A stretch of 12,262 nt of DNA from JBBIQS01 sp037442205 (GTDB lineage: Bacteria > Myxococcota > Myxococcia > Myxococcales > UBA5297): contig JBBIQS010000135.1 in NCBI GenBank assembly GCA_037442205.1, positions 1 through 12,262 of the forward strand, given 5' to 3'. The notes beneath the pieces were generated by a model that ran no database searches, was not told the origin of the DNA, and saw nothing but the letters and a program-made list of their open reading frames with translations. This document shows, in pieces, positions 5,781 to 12,015 of this stretch (position 1 is the stretch's first letter; every line of letters starts with the position of its first letter). A program made the position numbers and the translations under genes.

Positions 5781-6713
5781 TTAGCTGCTTGACAGTGCAC
5801 TGTTTCGGACGGCCAGACCGACCAATTCCTGAATCTTTTCGACGCACTGCGTCGCACTCCAAGCCTCCAACTCCTCGGCGATGCGCTGGGCGGCGGAGGG
5901 ATCGGCCAAGGTGGCGGTACCGACCTGGACCGCGCTGGCGCCGGCGAGGAGGAACTCGGCGGCGTCGAGGCCGGACATGATCCCGCCGATGCCGATGATC
6001 GGGATCTTGAGGGCCCGGTAGCACTCGAAGACCATCCGCAGGGCCACCGGCTTGATGGCCGGACCGGACAGGCCGCCGGTCAGGTTGCCGAGCAGCGGGC
6101 GGCGGGCCTTGAGGTCAATGGCCATGCCGGTGAGGGTGTTGATGGCACTGACCGCGTCGGCGCCCTCGGCCTCGACCGCGCGGCCGATCTCGGCGATGTC
6201 GGCGACGTTGGGCGACAGCTTGACGATCACCGGCTTCCTGGCCACCCGGCGCACCGCCCGGGTGACTTCGGCCGCCAGCTTGGGATCGCGCCCGAAGCTG
6301 ACTCCGCCCGCTTTCACGTTGGGACAGCTGATGTTCAGCTCCAGGGCGTCGACCCGGGGCAGCGGATCGAGCCGCTCGGCCAGGGTGCGGAACTCGTCCA
6401 CCGACTTGCCGAAGATATTGGGGATGAAGGCGCAGGGGGCCTTGTCGAAAGCCGGGACCTTTTCGGCGACGAACGCCTCCAGCCCCACGTTCTCCAGGCC
6501 GATGGCGTTGAGCATCCCGGAGGCGGTCTCGGCGACGCGCGGCGGCGGGTTGCCGGGGCGCGGCTCCACCGACAGCCCCTTGGTGAAAACCCCAGCGATC
6601 TTCGAGAGATCGACCAGGTCGGCCAGCTCGGTCCCGTAGCCGAAGGTGCCGCTGGCCACCGTCACCGGGTTGCGCAGCACGAGGGAGCCGATGCGGACGG
6701 AGAGGTCGAGCAT
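5781..6713 (-). CDS. pyrD: dihydroorotate dehydrogenase, class 1B catalytic subunit
   Basis: Oxidises dihydroorotate to orotate with FMN in pyrimidine synthesis; a soluble TIM-barrel enzyme. The 310-aa protein begins M-L-D-L-S-V-R-I-G and shows 'NPVTVASGTFGYG' (15-27), the flavin-contacting T-K-G-L-S (44-48) and 'NAIGLEN' (69-75). The active-site loop N-I-S-C130-P-N-V-K places a cysteine as catalytic base, which marks class 1 enzymes. K165 lies in V-K-L-S-P-N, and there are phosphate-binding G-G-L-S-G (213-217) and G-I-G-G-I (241-245). The sequence pattern is that of class 1B, which normally works with the Fe-S/FAD subunit PyrK; pyrK often lies next to it but is not in this window. Start 6713 matches the family N-terminus; no ribosome site precedes it. 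It is divergent from the sigma factor gene. Confidence 0.93.
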   Translation of the reverse strand: MLDLSVRIGSLVLRNPVTVASGTFGYGTELADLVDLSKIAGVFTKGLSVEPRPGNPPPRVAETASGMLNAIGLENVGLEAFVAEKVPAFDKAPCAFIPNIFGKSVDEFRTLAERLDPLPRVDALELNISCPNVKAGGVSFGRDPKLAAEVTRAVRRVARKPVIVKLSPNVADIAEIGRAVEAEGADAVSAINTLTGMAIDLKARRPLLGNLTGGLSGPAIKPVALRMVFECYRALKIPIIGIGGIMSGLDAAEFLLAGASAVQVGTATLADPSAAQRIAEELEAWSATQCVEKIQELVGLAVRNSALSSS

Positions 6714-6719
6714 GTCCAG

Positions 6720-6749
6720 TCGATACGCACCCTTACAGGCTCCGGTCAA
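6720..6749 (-). promoter_or_regulatory. candidate pyrD promoter, possibly giving a leaderless message
   Basis: On the minus strand TTGACC (6744-6749; 5 of 6) and TATCGA (6720-6725; 3 of 6) are 18 bp apart. Initiation 6-7 nt past the -10 would fall at or next to the A of the pyrD ATG (6713). That fits the lack of any Shine-Dalgarno sequence there. The -10 match is weak. Confidence 0.33.
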
Positions 6750-6828
6750 GCGCCGGGCTCGCCGCTTGAGATCCTGCCGATTCCCGCCCCGCCCTTCCCG
6801 GCTCTGGCGTAGACTTCCGAGCGGCAAT

Positions 6829-6876
6829 CGCCCGGGATGGCGGGCGTAATCCTTCGGCAGAACACCTCCGAAGGAG
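6829..6876 (+). promoter_or_regulatory. two leader hairpins, the second sequestering the sigma factor ribosome site
   Basis: CGCCCG (6829-6834) pairs with CGGGCG (6841-6846) around a 6-nt loop. Directly after it, TCCTTCGG (6850-6857) pairs perfectly with CCGAAGGA (6868-6875) around a 10-nt loop. The right half of this 8-bp stem contains most of the AAGGAG (6871-6876) used by the sigma factor ATG at 6884. While folded it should reduce initiation, so translation could depend on unfolding by temperature, a ligand or a protein. No known riboswitch class is recognised. I found no convincing sigma70 promoter between 6750 and 6828. Confidence 0.5.
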
Positions 6877-6883
6877 CAGATAG

Positions 6884-7486
6884 ATGACGGCAGCGGCCCA
6901 ACCCCTTCCTCTCTTGAGCGCCTTCCTGGAACAGGACGAGCCCTCCGACGATCTGGCGCTAGGCCGGCGGGCCTTCGGCGGAGACCGCGCTGCCTTCGAG
7001 GCTCTGCTGCGCCGCAGCCAGGGTCAGGTCTACGGCCTGTGCTACCGGCTGCTGGGCGAGCGAGACGCCGCCAAGGACGCCGCCCAGGAGTCCTTCGTCC
7101 GCGCCTGGTCGGCCCTCTCCTCTTTCGATCCCACCCAGCGCTTCGACATCTGGGTCCTGCGGATCGCGCGCAACCACTGCTACGACCTGTTGCGGCGCAA
7201 GGGCGCGCGGCCGATGGCCGACGAGGAGCCGCTCGACCCGCCGGACCACTCGCCGTCGGTGCTGGAGCGGATGGAGCAGGCCGAGCAGTCGCGGGACCTG
7301 GAGGGTGCGCTGGGGCAGCTGCCGGAGAGCGACCGGGAGGTGCTGTCGCTCTACTATGTGCAGCGCAAGAAGACCCGGGAGATCGCCGAGGTATTGGGAG
7401 TCGCGCCCGGGACGATCATGGCCCGGCTGTTTCGGGCCAGGGAGAAGCTTCGCCGCATGATGACGCCGGCCGAGGTGGTGCCATGA
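6884..7486 (+). CDS. ECF-type RNA polymerase sigma factor (RpoE-like)
   Basis: 200 aa with the two-domain layout of group 4 sigma factors. Region 2 covers about residues 37-106: 'AFEALLRRSQGQVYGLCYRLLG', D-A-A-K-D-A-A-Q-E-S-F-V-R-A-W for core binding, then 'RFDIWVLRIARNHCYDLLRRK' for -10 recognition. A variable acidic linker (107-137) is followed by region 4 (138-191): 'LPESDREVLSLYYVQRKKTREIAEVLGVAPGTIMARLFRAREKLR', a typical HTH for -35 recognition. The ATG at 6884 is supported by AAGGAG 7 nt upstream, itself inside a hairpin. The final TGA overlaps the ATG of the anti-sigma gene by 4 bp, so both are made in a coupled ratio. The target promoters are not evident. The divergent pyrD promoter does not look like an ECF promoter. 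Confidence 0.93.
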   Translation: MTAAAQPLPLLSAFLEQDEPSDDLALGRRAFGGDRAAFEALLRRSQGQVYGLCYRLLGERDAAKDAAQESFVRAWSALSSFDPTQRFDIWVLRIARNHCYDLLRRKGARPMADEEPLDPPDHSPSVLERMEQAEQSRDLEGALGQLPESDREVLSLYYVQRKKTREIAEVLGVAPGTIMARLFRAREKLRRMMTPAEVVP

Positions 7487-7974
7487 CCTGTCCGGATCGC
7501 GCCGAGCTCTTCATCGGGCTCGAGGAGGGCTCTGCCGAGCTCGAGGCGCACCTGGCCGGCTGCGCGCACTGCCGCGCTCTCGCCGACGAGGAGCGCCAGT
7601 TCTCGGCCTCGCTCTCGCGCCTGCGCGATCCGGCCCCGCCCGCCGACCTGCTGCGCGGGGTGATGGCCGCGGTCGAGGTTGCCGAGGCGGCGCGCATCCA
7701 TTTCCAGCGCCAGCTCATCGGAGCGCTGACGGCCGCGGCGGCGCTGGTGGCGGCCTCGCTGGCCCTGTTCTGGCCGTCGCTGGCGGTGCACAGCCTGCTG
7801 CAGCTCGCTCGGGCGGTGTCGGCGCTGGGGACCGCGGCCTCGGCGCTGCGCCATGCCCTCGGGCCGCAGCTGTGGCCGTTGGCCGGGCCTATCGTGGCCG
7901 CGCAACTGGTGCTGCTGCTCGGCGGCGCCCTGATCTTCCAACGCCTGATTTCCGCCCGTGCGAGGTCCGCCTAG
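7483..7974 (+). CDS. zinc-finger membrane anti-sigma factor
   Basis: 163 aa. The N-terminus carries the zinc-binding anti-sigma (ZAS/zf-HC2) signature H23-x3-C27-x2-C30 in 'AHLAGCAHC', preceded by a short acidic helix; this half should bind and inhibit the sigma factor in the cytoplasm. A helical linker (35-75) leads to a first membrane helix (about 77-101) and a second one (about 133-153), with a 30-residue Ala/Leu-rich segment between them, possibly a short periplasmic or re-entrant part, and a basic C-terminal tail. The classic anti-sigma has one membrane helix and a periplasmic sensor domain; here two helices and almost no sensor domain suggest that sensing is done by a partner. The next gene, 3 bp downstream, encodes a periplasm-facing STN protein that is a natural candidate for that partner. 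Confidence 0.88.
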   Translation: MTCPDRAELFIGLEEGSAELEAHLAGCAHCRALADEERQFSASLSRLRDPAPPADLLRGVMAAVEVAEAARIHFQRQLIGALTAAAALVAASLALFWPSLAVHSLLQLARAVSALGTAASALRHALGPQLWPLAGPIVAAQLVLLLGGALIFQRLISARARSA

Positions 7975-7977
7975 ACC

Positions 7978-9264
7978 ATGCTCAGCTCCGCCCTACTCGC
8001 CTCGGCCCTGGTGCTGACCGCCGCTCCGCTCGAGCCCATCGAGGAGCAGGCGGCGGCCGCGCGCAACGCCGCGCCGGCCTCGACCGCGCCCACGGGAGCC
8101 GAGCGGTCGCAGCTGCTGCGCGGGCGCTGGCCGGGGTCGGAGAAGCGGATCAGCGTGGACCTGGACGGCTTGCCGACCCGCGAGGCGCTCAAGAAGCTGG
8201 CGGCGGCGGCGGGCTGGAGCATCGTCTTCAAGGAAGCGGTCGGCGGCACGGTGGACGTGAGCTTCAACGACCTGCCGGCGGACGAGGCGCTGGCGGTGGT
8301 GCTCAAGAGCCAGGGCCTGGTGGCCGAGCGGGACGGGAATCTCCTGACCATCAGCAAGGTGGGAGCGGCGATGGTTGCGCCGGGCGTGCCGGCCGAGGCC
8401 GCGCCTCAGGCTCCCGCCGCACCGGCGGCTCCGGAGCCCCCGCCCGTTCCCTCGCCGGCGGTCGAGCGCGGGCGAACGGCGATCGGCCATTCGATCAAGA
8501 TCACCCAGGGCGAGACCGTGCGCGACGTGGTGTCGGTGGGCGGCGACGTCGAGGTGGACGGCACGGTGATGCGGGATGCGGTGTCGATCGGCGGGCGGGT
8601 GATCGTCGGCCCGAACGGCGTGGTGAACGGCGACGCGGTGACGGTAGGCGGCAAGCTCGAGCTGAGCCCCGGGGGAGTCGTCAAAGGCGACCGGGTCGAG
8701 GTCGGGCTGGGCTTGCAGCGCTTCAAGCGCTTCCACGAGGAAGTGGTTGAACCGCCTGAGGAATCGGCGCTCGCCAAGACCCTCAAGAGCGCGCTGCGCT
8801 GGGCGCTGATCTTCGTGATCGGGCTCTTGATGCTGGCCTTCGACCCGCGGCGGCTGACGTCGGTGGCGCGTGAGATCAAGCGGGCGCCGGTGCCGAGCGC
8901 GGTGTTCGGGGTGGCGGGGTTCATCGGGCTGATGCCGCTGACGCTGCTGCTGATCGTCAGCCTGGTGGGAATCCTGGCCCTGCCCTTCCTCGGGCTGGGA
9001 GTGATGGCCGCGGTGCTGGTGGGAATGGCGGCGCTGGCGCTGGAGATCGGCGACCGGATGAGCAAGGGAGTCAGCTCGCGGCGCTCGCAGATCGGCATGC
9101 TGGCGCTGGGGACCTTGGTGCTCTTCGGCGTGGCCCAGATTCCCTACCTGGGTTTCTTCCTGGTGTGGATCGTCGGGACCGCGGTGGTCTTCGGGGCGGT
9201 GCTCAAGTCGCGGTTCGGCTCGGCCAATCCCAATGATGTGAGCTTCTCGCCGCCGGTGGGGTGA
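7978..9264 (+). CDS. STN domain-bactofilin-like repeat-polytopic membrane fusion protein
   Basis: 428 aa, no named family known to me for the full layout. In order: signal peptide (1-16); a low-complexity stretch (20-55); an STN (secretin/TonB short N-terminal) domain (57-126) with 'ISVDLDGLPTREALKKLA', 'VDVSFNDLPADEALAVVL' and 'VAERDGNLLTIS'; a Pro/Ala linker (127-162); three to four beta repeats of bactofilin type (172-243) with the period V-V/A-S-V/I-G-G-x-V-x-V-x-G-x-V; a short charged link (245-268); then four to five membrane helices (about 272-289, 306-329, 331-357, 373-390, 391-409). The orientation implied by the signal peptide puts the STN and beta repeats in the periplasm, unlike cytoplasmic bactofilins. 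STN domains transduce signals to anti-sigma factors in FecA-type receptors, so a sensing role with the sigma/anti-sigma pair is a reasonable inference. Only 3 bp separate it from the anti-sigma gene. Confidence 0.82.
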   Translation: MLSSALLASALVLTAAPLEPIEEQAAAARNAAPASTAPTGAERSQLLRGRWPGSEKRISVDLDGLPTREALKKLAAAAGWSIVFKEAVGGTVDVSFNDLPADEALAVVLKSQGLVAERDGNLLTISKVGAAMVAPGVPAEAAPQAPAAPAAPEPPPVPSPAVERGRTAIGHSIKITQGETVRDVVSVGGDVEVDGTVMRDAVSIGGRVIVGPNGVVNGDAVTVGGKLELSPGGVVKGDRVEVGLGLQRFKRFHEEVVEPPEESALAKTLKSALRWALIFVIGLLMLAFDPRRLTSVAREIKRAPVPSAVFGVAGFIGLMPLTLLLIVSLVGILALPFLGLGVMAAVLVGMAALALEIGDRMSKGVSSRRSQIGMLALGTLVLFGVAQIPYLGFFLVWIVGTAVVFGAVLKSRFGSANPNDVSFSPPVG

Positions 9265-9402
9265 GCGGTTTCCCGATTGGCTCGCCGGCCACAGCCGCGG
9301 ATCTCCTGACACGGGCCGAGAGGCGCTACCCAAGGACTTCCCGGCGAGAGAGGCCTGGCGCAGTTCGTGCCTTCGCTGCTGCTTCCGTTCTCGGAGGCGG
9401 CA

Positions 9403-9876
9403 ATGAAGCGATACTCGGTCGGAGTCGTGTTCGGGATGGCTGGAGTCCTGGCGGTCCCGGTTGGATTGCTGTGCTACCTCGCCGCCTTCGCCAGCAAATC
9501 CGGCGAACGACTCGTCGGCCCCGGGGATTTGGCAGTCCTCGGCGGCTTGGCGAGCGGCGGTGCTGCGCTCGGCGTCCTCGCAACTGCCGTGTCTCGGCGC
9601 GACGACTGGCGGGTCCTGGCTACGGTGCTTCTTCCGAGCCTGGTGGTCCCCATCGTGTCCTCGGGTGGTCTCTGGATGATCCTCAAGCTCGCGCCGTCGG
9701 TGAATCAGGAAGGAGTGGTCCCGCTAGACTTCAGGACGACGCCTGCAGATGGACTCTGGGCCGCCCTTCTCCTTCTGCCGGCATCGATCCCGGTGACCCA
9801 TTTTCTGCTTCACCGCCAGGGGCGCACTCCCACGCAACCCTCGCGAGCCATGGCCCGAGATCCGCTCGGAAGGTAG
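9403..9876 (+). CDS. small four-helix membrane protein, unknown function
   Basis: 157 aa. Four hydrophobic segments at about 6-28, 41-63, 70-97 and 113-136, with positive residues after helix 2 (S-R-R-D-D-W-R) and after helix 4 (H-R-Q-G-R), suggesting an N-in/C-in inner-membrane protein. The tail 138-157 is hydrophilic. No catalytic or transport motif is visible and I do not recognise a family. The ATG at 9403 is chosen because GGAGG (9393-9397) lies 5 nt upstream; a GTG at 9367 would add 12 residues without ribosome site. Codon use is less GC-extreme and less biased than in the sigma factor operon, and the 138-bp gap before it (9265-9402, no gene seen) suggests an independent, perhaps more recently acquired or fast-evolving gene. 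It is followed by the toxin gene but with 179 bp between. Confidence 0.65.
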   Translation: MKRYSVGVVFGMAGVLAVPVGLLCYLAAFASKSGERLVGPGDLAVLGGLASGGAALGVLATAVSRRDDWRVLATVLLPSLVVPIVSSGGLWMILKLAPSVNQEGVVPLDFRTTPADGLWAALLLLPASIPVTHFLLHRQGRTPTQPSRAMARDPLGR

Positions 9877-9943
9877 CCTGCGCTCCCCCAGGGATTGGAC
9901 GAGAGCGGCCCAAAACGGCGTCGCACCGCAGGGAGCCCCGGGT

Positions 9944-9972
9944 TGGACAAATCGCCTCTCATCAATTACATG
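9944..9972 (+). promoter_or_regulatory. weak promoter candidate upstream of hicA
   Basis: TGGACA (9944-9949; 5 of 6) and TACATG (9967-9972; 3 of 6) with 17-bp spacing in the only locally AT-richer stretch before the toxin gene. Downstream of it the leader has an inverted repeat CTGGCT/AGCCAG (10008-10013/10023-10028) and a perfect palindrome GCACGCGTGC (10028-10037) that could be an operator. The match to a promoter is modest and this is only a suggestion. Confidence 0.25.
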
Positions 9973-10055
9973 GGAAATAGGCAGCGGCGCGCCCTTCAAC
10001 CGCGCCACTGGCTTCGTGACCGAGCCAGCACGCGTGCCAGCGGCGGTGCAGGCTC

Positions 10056-10283
10056 ATGGGCAAGAAGGGAACGACGTTCGGAGCGGCGAAGGCGGCGCGA
10101 GTTCTGGCGGCCCTGAAGCGGATCGGCTGGGGCATCAAGCGCGAAGCGGGAGGATCACACAGGGTTCTCGAACGGCCGGGCTGGACCGACGTCACCTGGG
10201 CGTTCCACGACCGGGCCGAACTGGGCCCGAAGATGCTGGGCAAGATCGCCAAAGTGACGGGACTGACACCCGGCGATCTGTAA
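10056..10283 (+). CDS. HicA/YcfA-type toxin (putative mRNA interferase)
   Basis: 75 aa, double-stranded-RNA-binding-like fold of HicA toxins, which cleave mRNA and tmRNA independently of the ribosome. Residues 13-24 form the first helix (A-A-R-V-L-A-A-L-K-R-I-G-W); the conserved G-S-H35 in 'REAGGSHRVLERPGW' supplies the catalytic histidine; the end 'FHDRAELGPKMLGKIAKVTGLTPGDL' (50-75) is the usual last helix region. The length is normal for the family and no residue appears lost, so it looks intact. The ATG at 10056 has only a weak AGG upstream. HicA genes usually share an operon with hicB; here the neighbouring HicB-type gene converges from the opposite strand, 15 bp beyond the stop, and no hicB is seen upstream in 9877-10055. 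Confidence 0.82.
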   Translation: MGKKGTTFGAAKAARVLAALKRIGWGIKREAGGSHRVLERPGWTDVTWAFHDRAELGPKMLGKIAKVTGLTPGDL

Positions 10284-10298
10284 GTTCCAGCCCGATTG

Positions 10299-10532
10299 CT
10301 AGGCCGCTCGACGCTTCGAGGGCACGGTGAAGCTGATGGCGGGATCCTCGCTCAACTCGCCGTGCTCCAGTTTGTCGGCAAGAACGCGCAAAGCGAGCGC
10401 CTCGACCGCTCGAATCGCCTGCACCCGCGTCTTGCCGTAGGCCATGACTCCCGGCAAGGCGTCCACGCATGCGATCCAGCGGCCGTCTTCTTCACGGTCG
10501 AGGGAGATTCCGAGCTTGGCTGGCAGCGTCAT
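10299..10532 (-). CDS. HicB-type antitoxin (short form, no DNA-binding domain)
   Basis: 77 aa. The pattern 'LDREEDGRWIACVDALPGVMAYGKTRVQAIRAVEALALRVLADKLEHGE' (11-59) is the partial RNase H-like fold of HicB antitoxins, which bind HicA and block it. After residue 60 only a short strand and basic tail (I-S-F-T-V-P-S-K-R-R-A-A) remain, so the ribbon-helix-helix or HTH domain found in longer HicB proteins is missing and autoregulation through DNA binding is not expected. The start at 10532 has AGGAAG 6 nt upstream and matches the family N-terminus; an ATG at 10568 would add 12 basic residues and also has a GGGAG upstream. The gene faces the HicA-type gene tail to tail with 15 bp between the stops. 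Confidence 0.82.
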   Translation of the reverse strand: MTLPAKLGISLDREEDGRWIACVDALPGVMAYGKTRVQAIRAVEALALRVLADKLEHGELSEDPAISFTVPSKRRAA

Positions 10533-10588
10533 TGGCTTCTTCCTAGCAGGCCGGACTCCGGGGCGCATCTCGAGTCTCCCTCAGGGTA

Positions 10589-10647
10589 GACCAAGCGCCG
10601 CAGGGGACCAAGTTGGCGGCGCACTATCCGCTACGGCCAGGACCAAA
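10589..10647. repeat. three spaced GACCAA repeats upstream of the HicB-type gene
   Basis: GACCAAG occurs at 10589-10595 and 10606-10612 (17 bp apart), and GACCAAA at 10641-10647 (35 bp further, about two 17.5-bp steps). All lie 57-115 bp upstream of the 10532 ATG in a 296-bp gene-free stretch (10533-10828). The remainder of that stretch has a perfect palindrome GATCGCGATC (10738-10747) and the hairpin at 10764-10781, but no gene that I can support. Confidence 0.3.
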
Positions 10648-10763
10648 TCAAGGTTGCCACGCCCCCGGCACCCCGCAACAGCTGTGTCCCGAAGAGCGGG
10701 CGCGACATCTGTGGCAGCGAAACCTGTCCCCATGATCGATCGCGATCCAGGAGCGGGTGCGCA

Positions 10764-10781
10764 GGTGGAAGGGCTTCCACC
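10764..10781 (+). other. perfect hairpin upstream of the serine hydrolase
   Basis: GGTGGAAG (10764-10771) and CTTCCACC (10774-10781) form an 8-bp stem with a 2-nt loop. An alternative, overlapping pairing is AAGGG (10769-10773) with CCCTT (10779-10783). It lies 48 nt before the preferred ATG at 10829 and could belong to the leader. No U-tract follows, so it is not a terminator. Confidence 0.35.
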
Positions 10782-10828
10782 CTTCGCCGGGCTCCCCTCG
10801 GCCCACCCTGCGAATCAACGTTCGCGGC

Positions 10829-11959
10829 ATGTCCGCCCCCCGCCTTCGCGTTCGCTCCGCCGCCATGCTGGCCGCGGTGTTCCTGGTCTCGGTTCCCGCG
10901 GTCTGGCTCGCGGTGGACCCAACGCTGGCCCGCATCTTCTGGCACGCCGGCCCGGACTACGACGACTTCCGCATCTTCGCCAACCGCACCCTCGCTCCCA
11001 GCCCCACCCCCTTCCACTTCGCCGAGCGCCTCGGCTCCTTCCGCCCCGGCCCCATCCACTTCCGCGGGCGCATCCTCTCGCTTGAGCACTTCCTGGCCGA
11101 GCAGAACACCCTGGCTTTCCTGGTGATCCAGGACGACACCCTGGTCTACGAGCACTACTTCCAGGGCGCCCGCCGATCCAGCAAGATCCTGGCGTTCTCG
11201 GCCTCCAAGTCCTTCTCCTCGCTGCTGGTCGGCATCGCCCTCGAGGAGAAGCGCATCCGCGCCATCGACCAGCCGATCACCGACCTCATCCCCGAGCTCG
11301 GCGGCCGCGGCTTCTCCAAGGTCAGCCTGGAGAACGTCCTCGACTCCACCTCAGGCATCGACTGGCACGACACCGGCTTCCCCACCGATCCCCAGCCCCA
11401 CCTCTACTACTCCCCGGACGTGGTCCCCATCCTCCTCGGCCTGCGGCTCGCCGAAGCGCCGGGCACCCGCTTCGCCTACAAGAGCGCCGACAACCAACTG
11501 CTCGCCCTGGCCCTCCACCGCGCCCTGGGCAAGACCACCATCGCCGACTACTTCCAGCAGAAGCTGTGGACCCCCATGGGCATGGAGTTCGAGGGCTCCT
11601 TCTCCCTCGACCGCGAGGGCGGCCTGGAGAAGACCTTCTGCTGCCTGGCCGCCCGCCCGATCGACCTGGCCAAGTTCGGCCGGCTGGTCATGCGCGGCGG
11701 CGACTGGGACGGCGCCCGGCTCATCTCCTCGAAGTGGTTCGAGCGCGCCGCCAGCCAGGCGGACAAGCCCTTCGTCTATCGCCACCAATGGTGGCTGCCC
11801 TCTCCCGGGCGCCGCGACGTGCTGGCCTCCGGGCTGATGGGCCAGTTCGTCTACGTCGATCCCCCCACCCGCTCGATCATCGTCCGGCTGGGCAGCTCGC
11901 GCTTCACCCCCGAGGCCGAGGAGTGGGTCGGCATCTTCCGCCAGGTGCTGGGGCAGTGA
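10829..11959 (+). CDS. membrane-anchored serine hydrolase, class C beta-lactamase/PBP fold
   Basis: 376 aa from ATG 10829. One N-terminal membrane helix or uncleaved signal (about 12-29) is followed by an extracytoplasmic domain. The serine-enzyme motifs are in order: S124-A-S-K127 (SxxK, nucleophile and base) in 'ILAFSASKSFSSLLVG'; Y217-K-S in 'GTRFAYKSADNQLL' at the Y-x-N position; and 'SGLMGQFVYVDP' (334-345) at the third K-T-G-like strand. 'PITDLIPEL' and 'SLENVLDSTSGIDW' are typical of this esterase/D-aminopeptidase/beta-lactamase-like family (COG1680). The substrate cannot be told from sequence; true beta-lactamase activity is unlikely because close relatives include esterases and 6-aminohexanoate-dimer hydrolases. 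No Shine-Dalgarno precedes 10829. A GTG at 10757 (AGGAG 3 nt upstream) would add 24 residues and cover the hairpin at 10764-10781; ATG 10865 is another option. Confidence 0.85.
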   Translation: MSAPRLRVRSAAMLAAVFLVSVPAVWLAVDPTLARIFWHAGPDYDDFRIFANRTLAPSPTPFHFAERLGSFRPGPIHFRGRILSLEHFLAEQNTLAFLVIQDDTLVYEHYFQGARRSSKILAFSASKSFSSLLVGIALEEKRIRAIDQPITDLIPELGGRGFSKVSLENVLDSTSGIDWHDTGFPTDPQPHLYYSPDVVPILLGLRLAEAPGTRFAYKSADNQLLALALHRALGKTTIADYFQQKLWTPMGMEFEGSFSLDREGGLEKTFCCLAARPIDLAKFGRLVMRGGDWDGARLISSKWFERAASQADKPFVYRHQWWLPSPGRRDVLASGLMGQFVYVDPPTRSIIVRLGSSRFTPEAEEWVGIFRQVLGQ

Positions 11960-11978
11960 GCGGGCGGCTGCGCCAGCC

Positions 11979-12007
11979 TTGAGCGGCCGTCTTTGGGCTG
12001 CTAGAAG
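11979..12007 (+). promoter_or_regulatory. candidate promoter for the oxidoreductase gene
   Basis: TTGAGC (11979-11984; 4 of 6) and TAGAAG (12002-12007; 4 of 6) are 17 bp apart. A start near 12013-12015 would place the first leader hairpin (12016) at the very 5' end of the message. A small stem GGCTG/CAGCC (11966-11970/11974-11978) just after the hydrolase stop may end the upstream transcript weakly. Confidence 0.4.
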
Positions 12008-12015
12008 TTGGCCGC

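Noticed and set aside
5789..5794. Perfect TTGACA on the plus strand at the end of pyrD
   Set aside because: No acceptable -10 element lies 15-19 bp downstream and no plus-strand gene follows.
7993..9333. Minus-strand open frame of 446 codons, very rich in Arg, His and Gln
   Set aside because: It is antisense to the STN-bactofilin gene and typical of a shadow frame in GC-rich DNA.
9281..9348. 8-bp inverted repeat CTCGCCGG/CCGGCGAG after the STN-bactofilin gene
   Set aside because: The arms are 52 bp apart, and matches of this length are expected by chance at this GC content; no T-run follows, so it is not reported as a terminator.
10757..10828. N-terminal extension of the serine hydrolase from the GTG at 10757
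   Set aside because: AGGAG is only 3 nt from the GTG, the extra 24 residues look like no signal or domain, and they would span the hairpin at 10764-10781. It remains possible but is less likely than ATG 10829.
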